Shown piece after piece: positions 1-7,096 of a stretch of 30,416 bases of DNA (position 1 is its first letter; each line of letters begins with the position of its first letter). The position numbers were made by a program, and so were the translations under genes. The notes under the pieces are model-generated. The model did not search any database and was not told where the DNA came from. It worked only from the letters and a program-made list of their open reading frames with translations. The DNA is from UBA6120 sp035361955. Lineage in GTDB: Bacteria; Bacillota_I; Bacilli_A; RFN20; CAG-826. The stretch is from the NCBI GenBank assembly GCA_035361955.1, contig DAOSDC010000017.1, positions 1 through 30,416 of the forward strand, read 5' to 3'.

Positions 1-205
1 TTTTGTTGCCCAAAATCAACCGATTGCGCGATTTGCTCGTCGATAAGGCTTGCTTATCGGTGTTGGCCACGTAAAATTCGATGGTTTCGATTTCATCGTC
101 GATCATGCGATTGACGGCGTTGTTACCAGCGCCTCCGACCCCGATGACGACGATGCGGGCTGCCGGTTCGAAATTGTCAAGTTCTTCAATGTATTTGTCT
201 ACCAT
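1..205 (-). CDS. ftsZ: Cell division protein FtsZ (N-terminal part; runs off the window)
   Basis: Tubulin-like GTPase that polymerises into the cytokinetic ring. Only the first ~68 residues are present. They include the nucleotide-binding glycine-rich stretch VVIGVGGAGNNAVNRM and the following strand VANTDKQAL, which are diagnostic of FtsZ. Two in-frame ATGs exist, at 211 and 205. I chose 205 because the AGAGG ribosome-binding site then lies about 8 bases away, whereas for 211 it is only 2 bases away. The gene begins 11 bases after the ftsA stop and is last in the division cluster as far as can be seen. The C-terminal tail that contacts FtsA lies outside the window, so its partner-binding motif cannot be judged. 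Confidence 0.96.
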   Translation of the reverse strand, partial: MVDKYIEELDNFEPAARIVVIGVGGAGNNAVNRMIDDEIETIEFYVANTDKQALSTSKSRNRLILGNK

Positions 206-216
206 GTCCATTACCT

Positions 217-1458
217 CTATAATTCGTCTTCATATGCGCTATATGAAGGTTTCCTTTTATTTGTTTTGACCCGCTCGACATTGGTGACCGGAATCAAATT
301 TTCTTCGTTGATTAATGAGTATTTTTCGGCGACTAGCAGGGCGCCAAGCGCTGAAGCATAGATGGGCGAACGCGCCCCGATGACGTCGATTTTGGGGATG
401 CGGTAATCCGCATGGCCGCCATAATTTTGATAAAGGTCGATGAATCCTTTTAAACGGCGCCCACCGCCGATGAATACCCATGGCAGCTTTGCGAAATCGA
501 CTTCGGCAGCCATTTCCTGCGGAGGCGAGGCGATGTAACGGCGCAATTCTTTCATCCAAGCGTCAAAATAACTTTCGATTGAACGATTAAGCATGCTTTG
601 GGTAATCTTGACCTTGACTTCGGGATCGTGAATCGTCGGATAGACGATACCGTCGTAATAATTTTCTCGCGAATCGTACCCGAACTGCTCTTGAAGTTTT
701 AGGGCGTCTTCAAACGGAAGGTCAAGCATCGTTGCGATCTGATCGGTGAGCTGACGCGCGCCCATGTCGAAATGCGTCGTTCCAAATATCCGACCTTGGG
801 CAATAAATGAGATGCTGGTCAAAGCTGATCCAAAATCAATTAACAAGTATTCATCGGGAGTATCCGGATACAGTGATAAAAGTTCGCCCAGACCATGAAC
901 GTCGACGACAAGGCGTCGAATCTTAACGTCAATCCGTTTTGCCAAATCAGTATAATCTTGATAGATCTGCCGATCGCCAAAATGAATATTGGCTGTCAAT
1001 GTGATATTGTTGCTCACTTCGCCGATCGGTGCTGTTTCGAATTGAACATTATCGTCGAGTTCGAATATTTCAGGCACGATGCCGATTTGGACGTATTGGT
1101 CGCCAATCTTCTCTTTGCGGAAAAGATTGTGTAGATTCTTAATGTCCATATTGGCGATGATGGCTTGTTGCGAGATGATGTTGGTCGTCTTCGTCGCCTC
1201 GAATATTTGTAATCCATGTGGCGGTATTGTCAAGACGACTTCCAAAATTTTCTGGCCCACGCTTTTTTCCATTTGGGCGATAAGTTTGGTGGCAATCGTG
1301 GTGGAAATATCCAAATTGACAAGCCGTCCATCCTCGAGTTGGTGGGGGACGGATGCGCTAAAAGCCTCGACCACAATCGGTTTTTGGTCAAGAACGTAAC
1401 CGGCAATCAATTTTGTTGAGCCGGAGCCAACATCGAGTACAAACGTCAATTTTTCCAT
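217..1458 (-). CDS. ftsA: Cell division protein FtsA, without an obvious C-terminal membrane helix
   Basis: Actin-like ATPase that normally tethers FtsZ filaments to the membrane. The 413-residue product opens with FVLDVGSGSTKLIAGY (phosphate-1 loop), has the phosphate-2-like LLIDFGSALTSISF near residue 210 and the adenosine-type VFIGGGRRLKGF near 335. An SHS2/1C-type insert is expected around 85-165. Family members usually end in a short amphipathic helix. Here the last ~40 residues are polar and charged, ending KPSYSAYEDEL, with no clear hydrophobic face. The start lies 11 bases after the preceding 60-residue ORF and has no recognisable Shine-Dalgarno sequence, so translation may depend on coupling. 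Synteny (mraZ-rsmH-x-y-ftsA-ftsZ) supports the call. Confidence 0.93.
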   Translation of the reverse strand: MEKLTFVLDVGSGSTKLIAGYVLDQKPIVVEAFSASVPHQLEDGRLVNLDISTTIATKLIAQMEKSVGQKILEVVLTIPPHGLQIFEATKTTNIISQQAIIANMDIKNLHNLFRKEKIGDQYVQIGIVPEIFELDDNVQFETAPIGEVSNNITLTANIHFGDRQIYQDYTDLAKRIDVKIRRLVVDVHGLGELLSLYPDTPDEYLLIDFGSALTSISFIAQGRIFGTTHFDMGARQLTDQIATMLDLPFEDALKLQEQFGYDSRENYYDGIVYPTIHDPEVKVKITQSMLNRSIESYFDAWMKELRRYIASPPQEMAAEVDFAKLPWVFIGGGRRLKGFIDLYQNYGGHADYRIPKIDVIGARSPIYASALGALLVAEKYSLINEENLIPVTNVERVKTNKRKPSYSAYEDEL

Positions 1459-1469
1459 AAGTCAGTTAA

Positions 1470-1652
1470 TTAAGATACGAACATGATGTCTCTGATGGGG
1501 CTAAGAAAATATAAGAGCAACAATGTCACCGAAACCGCAAACACGACCCACTTTACGATCAACACGTTTTGTTTGAACATGCGGGCGTGAGCCAAGCGCG
1601 ATTCAAACGAATTGGCGCTGGCAAGTTGATAGTCTTGCTTAATGCTTTTCAT
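1470..1652 (-). CDS. 60-residue single-pass membrane microprotein in the ftsQ/divIB slot
   Basis: A small protein with a basic cytoplasmic head of about 32 residues, one hydrophobic segment (about 33-50, VVFAVSVTLLLLYFLSP) and a tail of only ten residues, SPIRDIMFVS. The order rsmH-x-this-ftsA is where ftsQ/divIB lies in Bacillota. The boundary YFLSPIRDI resembles the point where FtsQ/DivIB leaves the membrane and its POTRA domain begins. The protein stops exactly there, and the following 11 bases lead straight into ftsA, so no POTRA domain is encoded. An AAGGAG ribosome-binding site lies about 10 bases before the ATG. I infer a DivIB/FtsQ remnant or a minimal divisome membrane anchor. Sequence alone cannot prove homology in so short a protein. 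Confidence 0.75.
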   Translation of the reverse strand: MKSIKQDYQLASANSFESRLAHARMFKQNVLIVKWVVFAVSVTLLLLYFLSPIRDIMFVS

Positions 1653-1691
1653 GGTTGGCTAGCTCCTTCCTCTCATCTTTGACCTCAAGCG

Positions 1692-1895
1692 TCAGATTGG
1701 CATATCTTCGCTCGTATCAATCTCCGTTTCGCTAATTTGGCTGCTAGTACTGGATTGTTGGGCATCGACGTTCATCAATGATAGCGGGACGGCAATCGAC
1801 GCCGTCATGAACATGAGCGCCATGGCCAATAACGCAACTTTCCTGGTCCGGTAGTAACTCGCTTTACGATGATATTTGATTAATTTATCTTTCAT
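1692..1895 (-). CDS. 67-residue single-pass membrane microprotein in the ftsL slot
   Basis: A basic, tyrosine-containing N terminus (KLIKYHRKASYYRTRK) precedes one hydrophobic helix (about 20-42) and a short Ser/Thr/acidic tail (about 43-67). It lies immediately downstream of rsmH, the usual place of ftsL, and overlaps its stop by four bases (ATGA), so the two are probably translationally coupled. An AAGGA ribosome-binding site lies about 7 bases upstream. FtsL proteins normally have about 50 extracytoplasmic residues forming a coiled coil. Here the tail is too short and Ser-rich to do that. It may be a wall-less reduction of FtsL or an unrelated membrane peptide. The hydrophobic segment could also act as an uncleaved signal anchor. 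Confidence 0.75.
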   Translation of the reverse strand: MKDKLIKYHRKASYYRTRKVALLAMALMFMTASIAVPLSLMNVDAQQSSTSSQISETEIDTSEDMPI

Positions 1896-2836
1896 GGCTC
1901 GTTCCTTTCACTGCGGATGATGATTCTCAGTTTGGCGCTATTGGCGCGATGATTTTCGCTAATCTCTTCAGGCGATGGCAAGATCACATCGCGGTTATAT
2001 AACTTGTAATCGAGGGGTTTCGGCATGTGGAGCGCTTCCGGTCCATATCTAGAACCTTGTTGAACCGTCAATGCTTTGAACTTCGTTTTGACGATGCGGT
2101 CTTCGCCTGAATGGAACGTAATGACGGCGAGGCGCCCTTTGGGGGCGAGTAATGCTACGGCGACATCGAGCGTTTTTCTTAGGTTATTAATCTCGTCGTT
2201 GACTGCGATACGTAGCGCCTGAAACGCTTGTTTGGCTGGATGTCCCTTTTTCTTCAGTTCCCGTTGCGGTTTTGCACTTTTGATGATGGCGACGAGTTGC
2301 CCCGTCGTTGTGATATTGGCTTCGGAACGGGCGGCGATGATGGCTTTGGCGATTTGGTAAGCTTGCGGTTCATCACCGTATTCTCGCAAGATGTTCGTTA
2401 ATGTTTTTAAATCAGAATAATTGACAAGCGCTTCAGCGGTTAGCTTTTGGCTTTGGTCCATCCGCATGTCGAGCACGGCATCGTCTCGGTAGGTAAAGCC
2501 ACGGTCCGACTCATCGAACTGTGGCGAGGAGACGCCCAGATCCATCACAATTCCATCTACTTCGGTGACGCCCAACATTTGTAGACGCACACCCATTTGT
2601 GTGAAATTGTCATGGATGAGACTCAATTTTCCGGGATAGCGCTGTACTAATGCTTGCCCGGCTTCAATCGCCGCGATGTCGCGATCGAAGGCGTATAAGT
2701 GACCAGTCGTCAAGCGATTTAGGATTGCTTCGGCATGTCCGCCCCGACCAAACGTCGCATCGACATACGTCTTTGTCGGGTCGATGGCTAGTCCCGCGAT
2801 AACTTCATTTAGAAGCACCGGCTTATGGGCGTCCAT
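1892..2836 (-). CDS. rsmH: 16S rRNA (cytosine-1402 N4)-methyltransferase RsmH (MraW)
   Basis: Transfers a methyl group from S-adenosylmethionine to N4 of C1402 in 16S rRNA, helping shape the ribosomal P site. The 314-residue length is normal for the family. Visible signatures are the N-terminal HKPVLLNEV, the SAM loop VDATFGRGGHAEAIL, the acidic FDRD strand, MDLGVSSPQFDESDRGFTYR, the helical-insert motif QALRIAVNDE, and the C-terminal ITFHSGEDRIVK and NSAKLRIIIR. An AAGGAG ribosome-binding site stands 6 bases before the ATG, and the mraZ stop lies in between. It is the second gene of the division operon, in its usual place after mraZ. Confidence 0.97.
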   Translation of the reverse strand: MDAHKPVLLNEVIAGLAIDPTKTYVDATFGRGGHAEAILNRLTTGHLYAFDRDIAAIEAGQALVQRYPGKLSLIHDNFTQMGVRLQMLGVTEVDGIVMDLGVSSPQFDESDRGFTYRDDAVLDMRMDQSQKLTAEALVNYSDLKTLTNILREYGDEPQAYQIAKAIIAARSEANITTTGQLVAIIKSAKPQRELKKKGHPAKQAFQALRIAVNDEINNLRKTLDVAVALLAPKGRLAVITFHSGEDRIVKTKFKALTVQQGSRYGPEALHMPKPLDYKLYNRDVILPSPEEISENHRANSAKLRIIIRSERNEP

Positions 2837-2839
2837 CGC

Positions 2840-3262
2840 CTACTCCTTCAACGATTCGGCGGTTGCCTCAAAGCTGGCATCGGCAGCTTGTTCATACTTC
2901 GTCCAAGCGTCTTCCGACCATACTTCGATGTGATCGCCGACGCCGATGATGCGAACTAATCCTTCAAGCCCATATAGCTTACAGGTCGTCACTGGTATTT
3001 GAATGCGTCCATGACTGTCTATCGTCATTTCGATGGTTGAGCCCAACATGACACGAATATAGTCACGGGCGGCCTTTTGGTTATAATCGAGTTTGCCGAT
3101 GCGGTCTTGGAGTTTTTCAAACGAGGCAACAGGAAAAAGTGACAGGCATTTCTCATGACCTCGCATGGCATAAAGCGTTTCATCGACAGCCAACCTAAAC
3201 TTGGCCGGAACGACGAGACGCCCCTTATTATCAAGCGAGTAAGTAAAACTGCCAAAGAACAT
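2840..3262 (-). CDS. mraZ: Transcriptional regulator MraZ
   Basis: DNA-binding autoregulator of the division cluster, with two SpoVT/AbrB-like swapped-hairpin halves. The half motifs are SLDNKGRLVVPAKFR near residue 10 and TIDSHGRIQIPV near residue 90, each with the expected D-x-(K/H)-G-R core. The 140-residue length is typical. A longer reading from GTG at 3283 is possible, but the ATG at 3262 starts the conserved MFFGSF sequence and has a GGGAG ribosome-binding site 4-5 bases upstream. The extra seven codons would be translated from the operator repeats. It heads the operon mraZ-rsmH-orf67-orf60-ftsA-ftsZ. Confidence 0.96.
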   Translation of the reverse strand: MFFGSFTYSLDNKGRLVVPAKFRLAVDETLYAMRGHEKCLSLFPVASFEKLQDRIGKLDYNQKAARDYIRVMLGSTIEMTIDSHGRIQIPVTTCKLYGLEGLVRIIGVGDHIEVWSEDAWTKYEQAADASFEATAESLKE

Positions 3263-3263
3263 T

Positions 3264-3283
3264 TTTCTCCCACTTTCTCCCAC
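3264..3283 (-). promoter_or_regulatory. MraZ box: two perfect 10-base direct repeats overlapping the mraZ ribosome-binding site
   Basis: On the minus strand the unit GTGGGAGAAA occurs twice in direct tandem, immediately before the mraZ ATG. MraZ proteins are known to bind direct repeats with a TGGG-type core at 10-base period upstream of their own operon, and this fits. The repeats lie just downstream of the predicted transcription start, and the proximal copy supplies the Shine-Dalgarno sequence. Binding could therefore also cover the ribosome-binding site region. Autoregulation is inferred from family knowledge. Confidence 0.7.
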
Positions 3284-3293
3284 TTATGCTTCC

Positions 3294-3322
3294 ATTCTAT
3301 AAGCACGCTTTCGGTTTGTAAA
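3294..3322 (-). promoter_or_regulatory. Promoter of the mraZ division operon
   Basis: Sigma-A-type promoter on the minus strand: -35 TTTACA (3322-3317), spacer of exactly 17 bases, -10 TAGAAT (3299-3294). Transcription would start near 3287, leaving a leader of about 25 bases that contains the MraZ box. Confidence 0.65.
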
Positions 3323-3345
3323 GCATTAAGATGCGTTTTTATGAA

Positions 3346-3389
3346 ATAAATAAAAAGCGCCTTTTTGGCTAATCAGCCGCTAAAACGCT
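3346..3389 (-). terminator. Rho-independent terminator after pheT
   Basis: Minus-strand hairpin with outer arms AGCG/CGCT and TTTT/AAAA and an inner stem GGCT-gatt-AGCC (3389-3356), followed by a T-rich run (about 3356-3346). It lies 30 bases past the pheT stop and separates pheST from the division operon promoter. Confidence 0.75.
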
Positions 3390-3420
3390 ATTTACTTACT
3401 ATATATTGACTATTTAACGA

Positions 3421-5811
3421 CTATATTCTAAACGATGCGTTAAATGTCTGAGCTAATGCGACTTTAATCTTCTCGATTGTCTCGCCGCATTCGGCCTCAG
3501 TCAGTGTCTTTTTATCGCTGCCGAGTTCAATTGACAAGGCGATTGACTTTTTGTCATTGTCAATATGTTGGCCAGTGTAGACATCGAAAATATCAACTGA
3601 ACGAATCAAGTCTTTGCTCGTTTTACGGATGACTCGCACGAGCGAGTTGGCATCGATTTTCTTGTCGACGATAATCGCTAGATCACGACTGACGGTTGGA
3701 TATTTTGATAGCGGGCTCATTTTCAAGCTGGAGACCCTAATGCCCAACAAATAACCGAAATCTAGTTCTAATAAGACGACTGGTTCTTTTTTGAAATCGA
3801 ACTCGGAGTATGCCAGCGGCGATAACGTTCCAAGCGCTCCAATCACTTTGTTATCGATAATGATGGTTGCGCTTTGGCCCGGATGCAGTTCTTGTTCGCA
3901 TTTGACCAGTGGTTCGAATCGATATCTTCCGGCTTCGATTCCCAAGATGTTCATCATCGATTCCACCAAACCTTTGGCATCATAGAAATCATATGGTTTA
4001 TCGTCAAGACGACCGCGGCGATAGCGTTGACCAACAAGGATGGCGCCGAGATAGGTTGACCGAAGCGCTTTTGTTTCAATCGAACTTATTTCAAACATGG
4101 CCAGATTCTTATTTTGGCGGGCAACGTTGTAATTAGCAACTTTCAGCAGTGAATAGAGCAAACCTCCGCGCACATATTCACGTTCGTCACTCATCGGATT
4201 GCCAAGTTTATAGACTTCATCCTGATTGAGCAATCGGAATTTTCCGATTTCACGTTGATGTAACAGCGTGTAACTGACGACTTCGTCAAGACCACGATCC
4301 CTTAAATAGCGTCTAATATTGTCGGTTTTGACTTGATTAGTCGATAATCCGGCATGAAGCGCTGTCAGTGGTGGAAGTTTGACATCGATATGCTCGAACC
4401 CTAATATTCGAATCACTTCTTCTGATAAGTCACTCACGCCTTCGATATCGATGCGATGGGCGGGGATTATCGCTAGCAACTCGTTACTTTTAACTTTGAT
4501 TCCGACTTTGGCTAACGTAGTATCGATTTGAGCATGGCTGAAATTCGTTCCCAAACGGGCATTGATGGCTTCATATGTGAATGGTATCTGTTTTAACTGA
4601 TGATTGATCTTGTCATGGGCGATCGTGGCAGAGTATTCATCGTACCCGAGCACTTCGCCAATCAGATGAATCGTGAAATCAAGCACCGCTTCAGCTTGAT
4701 GCGGATTGATGCCCTTGATGAAACGTTGACTCGATTCAGACGGTAAATTCAATCGAATCGAGGTTTGTCTAATGGTTGCTCCATGAAAATTGGCGGCTTC
4801 GATGGCGATGTTTTTAGTCGATTGGGTCACGCCGGTTTTGTTACTGCCCATGACGCCCGCAAGACAGGCAATCGTCTGGCCGCTAAAAATGGCAATGTCG
4901 CTTGGTTCGGTTTGGTATTCGTTGTCGTCAAGGGCATAAAACGGATGTTTGACGCCATCGACAATCGTCAATTTAGCTTCTTCCAAGCGGTCGATATCAT
5001 AAATATGGAGCGGTTGTCCGGTCAATAGCATTACGTAATTAGAAATATCGACCAAAGGACTGATTGGGCGCATGCCCATGGCGGACAGCGCATGTTCAAT
5101 ATGTGCGGGCGTGTGTCCGTGACCAATACCCATGACCGTGCGAATCGAAAATTGCGGACATTTATCCGTTGTCACAGCGACTTCGAATTTTGGCGCTTTT
5201 CCTTGATTCAAGGATACTTGCCACGATTTCAATGGTCGATCAAACAGGGTCGCTAACTCACGGGCGATATTATAAACCGCTAAAGCATCGGGACGATTAG
5301 CTAATAATTTTAAATTTAGAATCGTATCTTCAAGCCCTAATAGCGCCAACACGTCTTCACGGCCGATTGGTGTATCTTCGGGCAATTCTTCAATGCCCTC
5401 AATTGACTCTTGCGATAAAAACTTTTTGTCGACGCCAAGTTCGAGTAAAGAACAAATCATTCCGTTACTTTCATGACCGCGGATATTTGATTTGGAAATT
5501 TTGACTTCGCTTAAAACGGCGCCTGGTCGGGCGACGATTACTTTTTGGCCCGTTTTGACATTAGGCGCGCCACACACGATTTGAGCAGTGCCGTATTTCG
5601 ACCCCATATCGACTTGACAGATCGATAGATGATCGCTATTTTCCATCAATCGCGCTTCTAATACATGAGCGGTAACAAGATTAGTCCCGACGGCTCGACG
5701 TTCGATACCCTCGACCTCAATTCCGGCAAATGTCAATCGGTTGGCGATTTCTTCCGGCGTAATGTCGTGGAGGTCAACATAACGATTGACCCAATTAAGT
5801 GATACTTTCAT
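3421..5811 (-). CDS. pheT: Phenylalanyl-tRNA synthetase beta subunit
   Basis: Large subunit of the (alpha-beta)2 enzyme that attaches phenylalanine to tRNA-Phe. It carries the tRNA-binding and editing modules. At 796 residues it is of full length. Order of domains: B1 with an inserted EMAP/OB tRNA-binding domain (about 39-150, with VCGAPNVKTGQKVIVARPGA), B3/B4 editing region (about 210-380, with PLVDISNYVMLLTGQPLHIYD), B5 (about 410-475), catalytic-like core, and a C-terminal ferredoxin-like anticodon-binding domain (about 705-796, starting near LSKYPTVSRDLAIIVD). It starts 4 bases after the pheS stop with an AAGGA ribosome-binding site in the pheS end, so the two are coupled in one T-box-controlled transcript. 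Confidence 0.97.
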   Translation of the reverse strand: MKVSLNWVNRYVDLHDITPEEIANRLTFAGIEVEGIERRAVGTNLVTAHVLEARLMENSDHLSICQVDMGSKYGTAQIVCGAPNVKTGQKVIVARPGAVLSEVKISKSNIRGHESNGMICSLLELGVDKKFLSQESIEGIEELPEDTPIGREDVLALLGLEDTILNLKLLANRPDALAVYNIARELATLFDRPLKSWQVSLNQGKAPKFEVAVTTDKCPQFSIRTVMGIGHGHTPAHIEHALSAMGMRPISPLVDISNYVMLLTGQPLHIYDIDRLEEAKLTIVDGVKHPFYALDDNEYQTEPSDIAIFSGQTIACLAGVMGSNKTGVTQSTKNIAIEAANFHGATIRQTSIRLNLPSESSQRFIKGINPHQAEAVLDFTIHLIGEVLGYDEYSATIAHDKINHQLKQIPFTYEAINARLGTNFSHAQIDTTLAKVGIKVKSNELLAIIPAHRIDIEGVSDLSEEVIRILGFEHIDVKLPPLTALHAGLSTNQVKTDNIRRYLRDRGLDEVVSYTLLHQREIGKFRLLNQDEVYKLGNPMSDEREYVRGGLLYSLLKVANYNVARQNKNLAMFEISSIETKALRSTYLGAILVGQRYRRGRLDDKPYDFYDAKGLVESMMNILGIEAGRYRFEPLVKCEQELHPGQSATIIIDNKVIGALGTLSPLAYSEFDFKKEPVVLLELDFGYLLGIRVSSLKMSPLSKYPTVSRDLAIIVDKKIDANSLVRVIRKTSKDLIRSVDIFDVYTGQHIDNDKKSIALSIELGSDKKTLTEAECGETIEKIKVALAQTFNASFRI

Positions 5812-5815
5812 GGCG

Positions 5816-6847
5816 TTATCCTTTCATGAACTGCTTGATGAAGCGGATGTCGTTTTGATAAAAGCGACGAATGTCGTCGATGCCATAACGGAGCATGGCG
5901 ACCCGCTCGATGCCGACGCCAAACGCAAAACCACTCCAGACATCGGGGTCATAGCCCGACATCCGCAGCACGTTGGGATGAACCATGCCAGCCCCTAAAA
6001 TTTCAATCCAACCGCTACCTTTGCACATCGAACAACCTTTGCCACCGCATTCGGCGCAACTTACGTCGACTTCAACGCTCGGTTCCGTAAACGGAAAATA
6101 GCTTGAGCGAAGTCTTATTTCGCGTTTTTCGCCGAATAACTTCCTCACGAATAAACTGAGCGTGGCTTGCAGGTGACCTAGATTGATGTTCTTATCGATT
6201 AATAACCCTTCGACTTGGGCAAATTGATGCGAATGCGTCGCATCGTCATCATCGCGTCGATACACCTTGCCTGGGCATATCATGCGAATCGGCGTACCCC
6301 GAGCTTTTTCCATGCTTCGCGCTTGGACTGGGGAAGTATGAGTGCGAAGCAAAGTCGCCGGATCAATATAGAACGTGTCTTGCATGTCGCGAGCGGGATG
6401 GTCTTTGGGAATGTTGAGCAATTCGAAGTTATAGTGGTCGCTTTCTACTTCAGGACCTTCGGCTACTTCATAACCAAGGGCAATGAAAATATCGACCATT
6501 TCGTCACGGACGATGTAATAGGGATTGCGTACCCCGGGATCTTCGCTACTGGCAGGGAGGCTGATGTCGATTTTTTCATCGATGAACCTTTTTTGAAGCG
6601 CTTCTTCGTCAAACTTTGTCTTCTTTAGCGCCAGCGCCGCTTCAATTTTAGCTCGCGCATCGTTGATGAGTTGGCCATAACTGGCTTTTTTGTCGCTGGG
6701 CACATCTTTCATTTGTCCAAATAGACCCATGAGCTCCGATTTTTTCGACAAGTATTTGTGTCGCGCCTCCATTAGCGCGACTTCGGTATTTGCCTGATCA
6801 ATCGCGTGAAGTGCTTCGAGGAGTATTAAACTTATTTTTTCTTCCAT
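5816..6847 (-). CDS. pheS: Phenylalanyl-tRNA synthetase alpha subunit
   Basis: Catalytic subunit, a class II aminoacyl-tRNA synthetase that forms Phe-adenylate and charges tRNA-Phe. The 343-residue protein has an N-terminal coiled-coil arm (about 1-85), motif 1 region NPYYIVRDEMVDIF, motif 2 with RTHTSPVQARSM and CPGKVYRRDDDDATHSHQF, the Cys-rich insert SCAECGGKGCSMCKGSGW common in Bacilli PheS, and motif 3 FAFGVGIERVAMLRYGIDD. A GGAGG ribosome-binding site lies just before the ATG. It is first in the pheST operon, directly behind a T-box leader. Confidence 0.97.
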   Translation of the reverse strand: MEEKISLILLEALHAIDQANTEVALMEARHKYLSKKSELMGLFGQMKDVPSDKKASYGQLINDARAKIEAALALKKTKFDEEALQKRFIDEKIDISLPASSEDPGVRNPYYIVRDEMVDIFIALGYEVAEGPEVESDHYNFELLNIPKDHPARDMQDTFYIDPATLLRTHTSPVQARSMEKARGTPIRMICPGKVYRRDDDDATHSHQFAQVEGLLIDKNINLGHLQATLSLFVRKLFGEKREIRLRSSYFPFTEPSVEVDVSCAECGGKGCSMCKGSGWIEILGAGMVHPNVLRMSGYDPDVWSGFAFGVGIERVAMLRYGIDDIRRFYQNDIRFIKQFMKG

Positions 6848-6863
6848 AATTGCCTCCGTTAAA

Positions 6864-7068
6864 TAAAAAAAGTCATTCCCAAGGAACGACGTTTCGCCGT
6901 GGTGCCATCCTATTTCGTAAAAAGACTTTACGCACTAACGGCATTAACGCTGCCTGACGGGACGAGCCATACTCCGAGCTGAATTCCCTGGCGGCTCCTT
7001 GCGAGTGGTTCCACTGTTCACTCTTCCCTATCAATTGCGCCATCCGGTACTAGTTCTCTTCGACGTAT
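6864..7068 (-). promoter_or_regulatory. T-box riboswitch (tRNA-Phe sensing) controlling pheST
   Basis: The minus-strand leader between the promoter and pheS has T-box features. The conserved antiterminator core GGATGGCACCACGG (6910-6897) is followed by a terminator. An AGTA-like element lies near the 5' end (about 7050), and a candidate UUC specifier triplet (6983-6981) sits in a GGGAAUUC context. UUC is a Phe codon, which agrees with the gene controlled. By family knowledge, uncharged tRNA-Phe would pair with the specifier and T-box and favour read-through into pheST. The specifier is assigned by eye, and its exact loop needs folding. Confidence 0.88.
6865..6890 (-). terminator. T-box attenuator terminator upstream of pheS
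   Basis: On the minus strand GTCGTTCC (6890-6883) pairs with GGAATGAC (6879-6872), eight pairs with one G-U, around a short loop. It is followed by an uninterrupted run of seven T (6871-6865). It begins seven bases after the T-box core, as expected for the competing terminator of this riboswitch. Confidence 0.85.
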
Positions 7069-7074
7069 ACGTGA

Positions 7075-7083
7075 ATTATATCA
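7075..7083 (-). promoter_or_regulatory. Extended -10 promoter of the pheST T-box transcript
   Basis: Minus strand TGATATAAT, a perfect TATAAT (7080-7075) preceded by TG-n. No good -35 is seen at the proper distance. Transcription would start near 7068, giving a leader of about 220 bases to pheS. Confidence 0.6.
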
Positions 7084-7096
7084 TAAATAGACAAAA

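Noticed and set aside
5786..6628. Plus-strand frames opposite pheS (up to 137 codons)
   Set aside because: Composition-driven shadows of pheS; no ribosome-binding site, no conserved domain.
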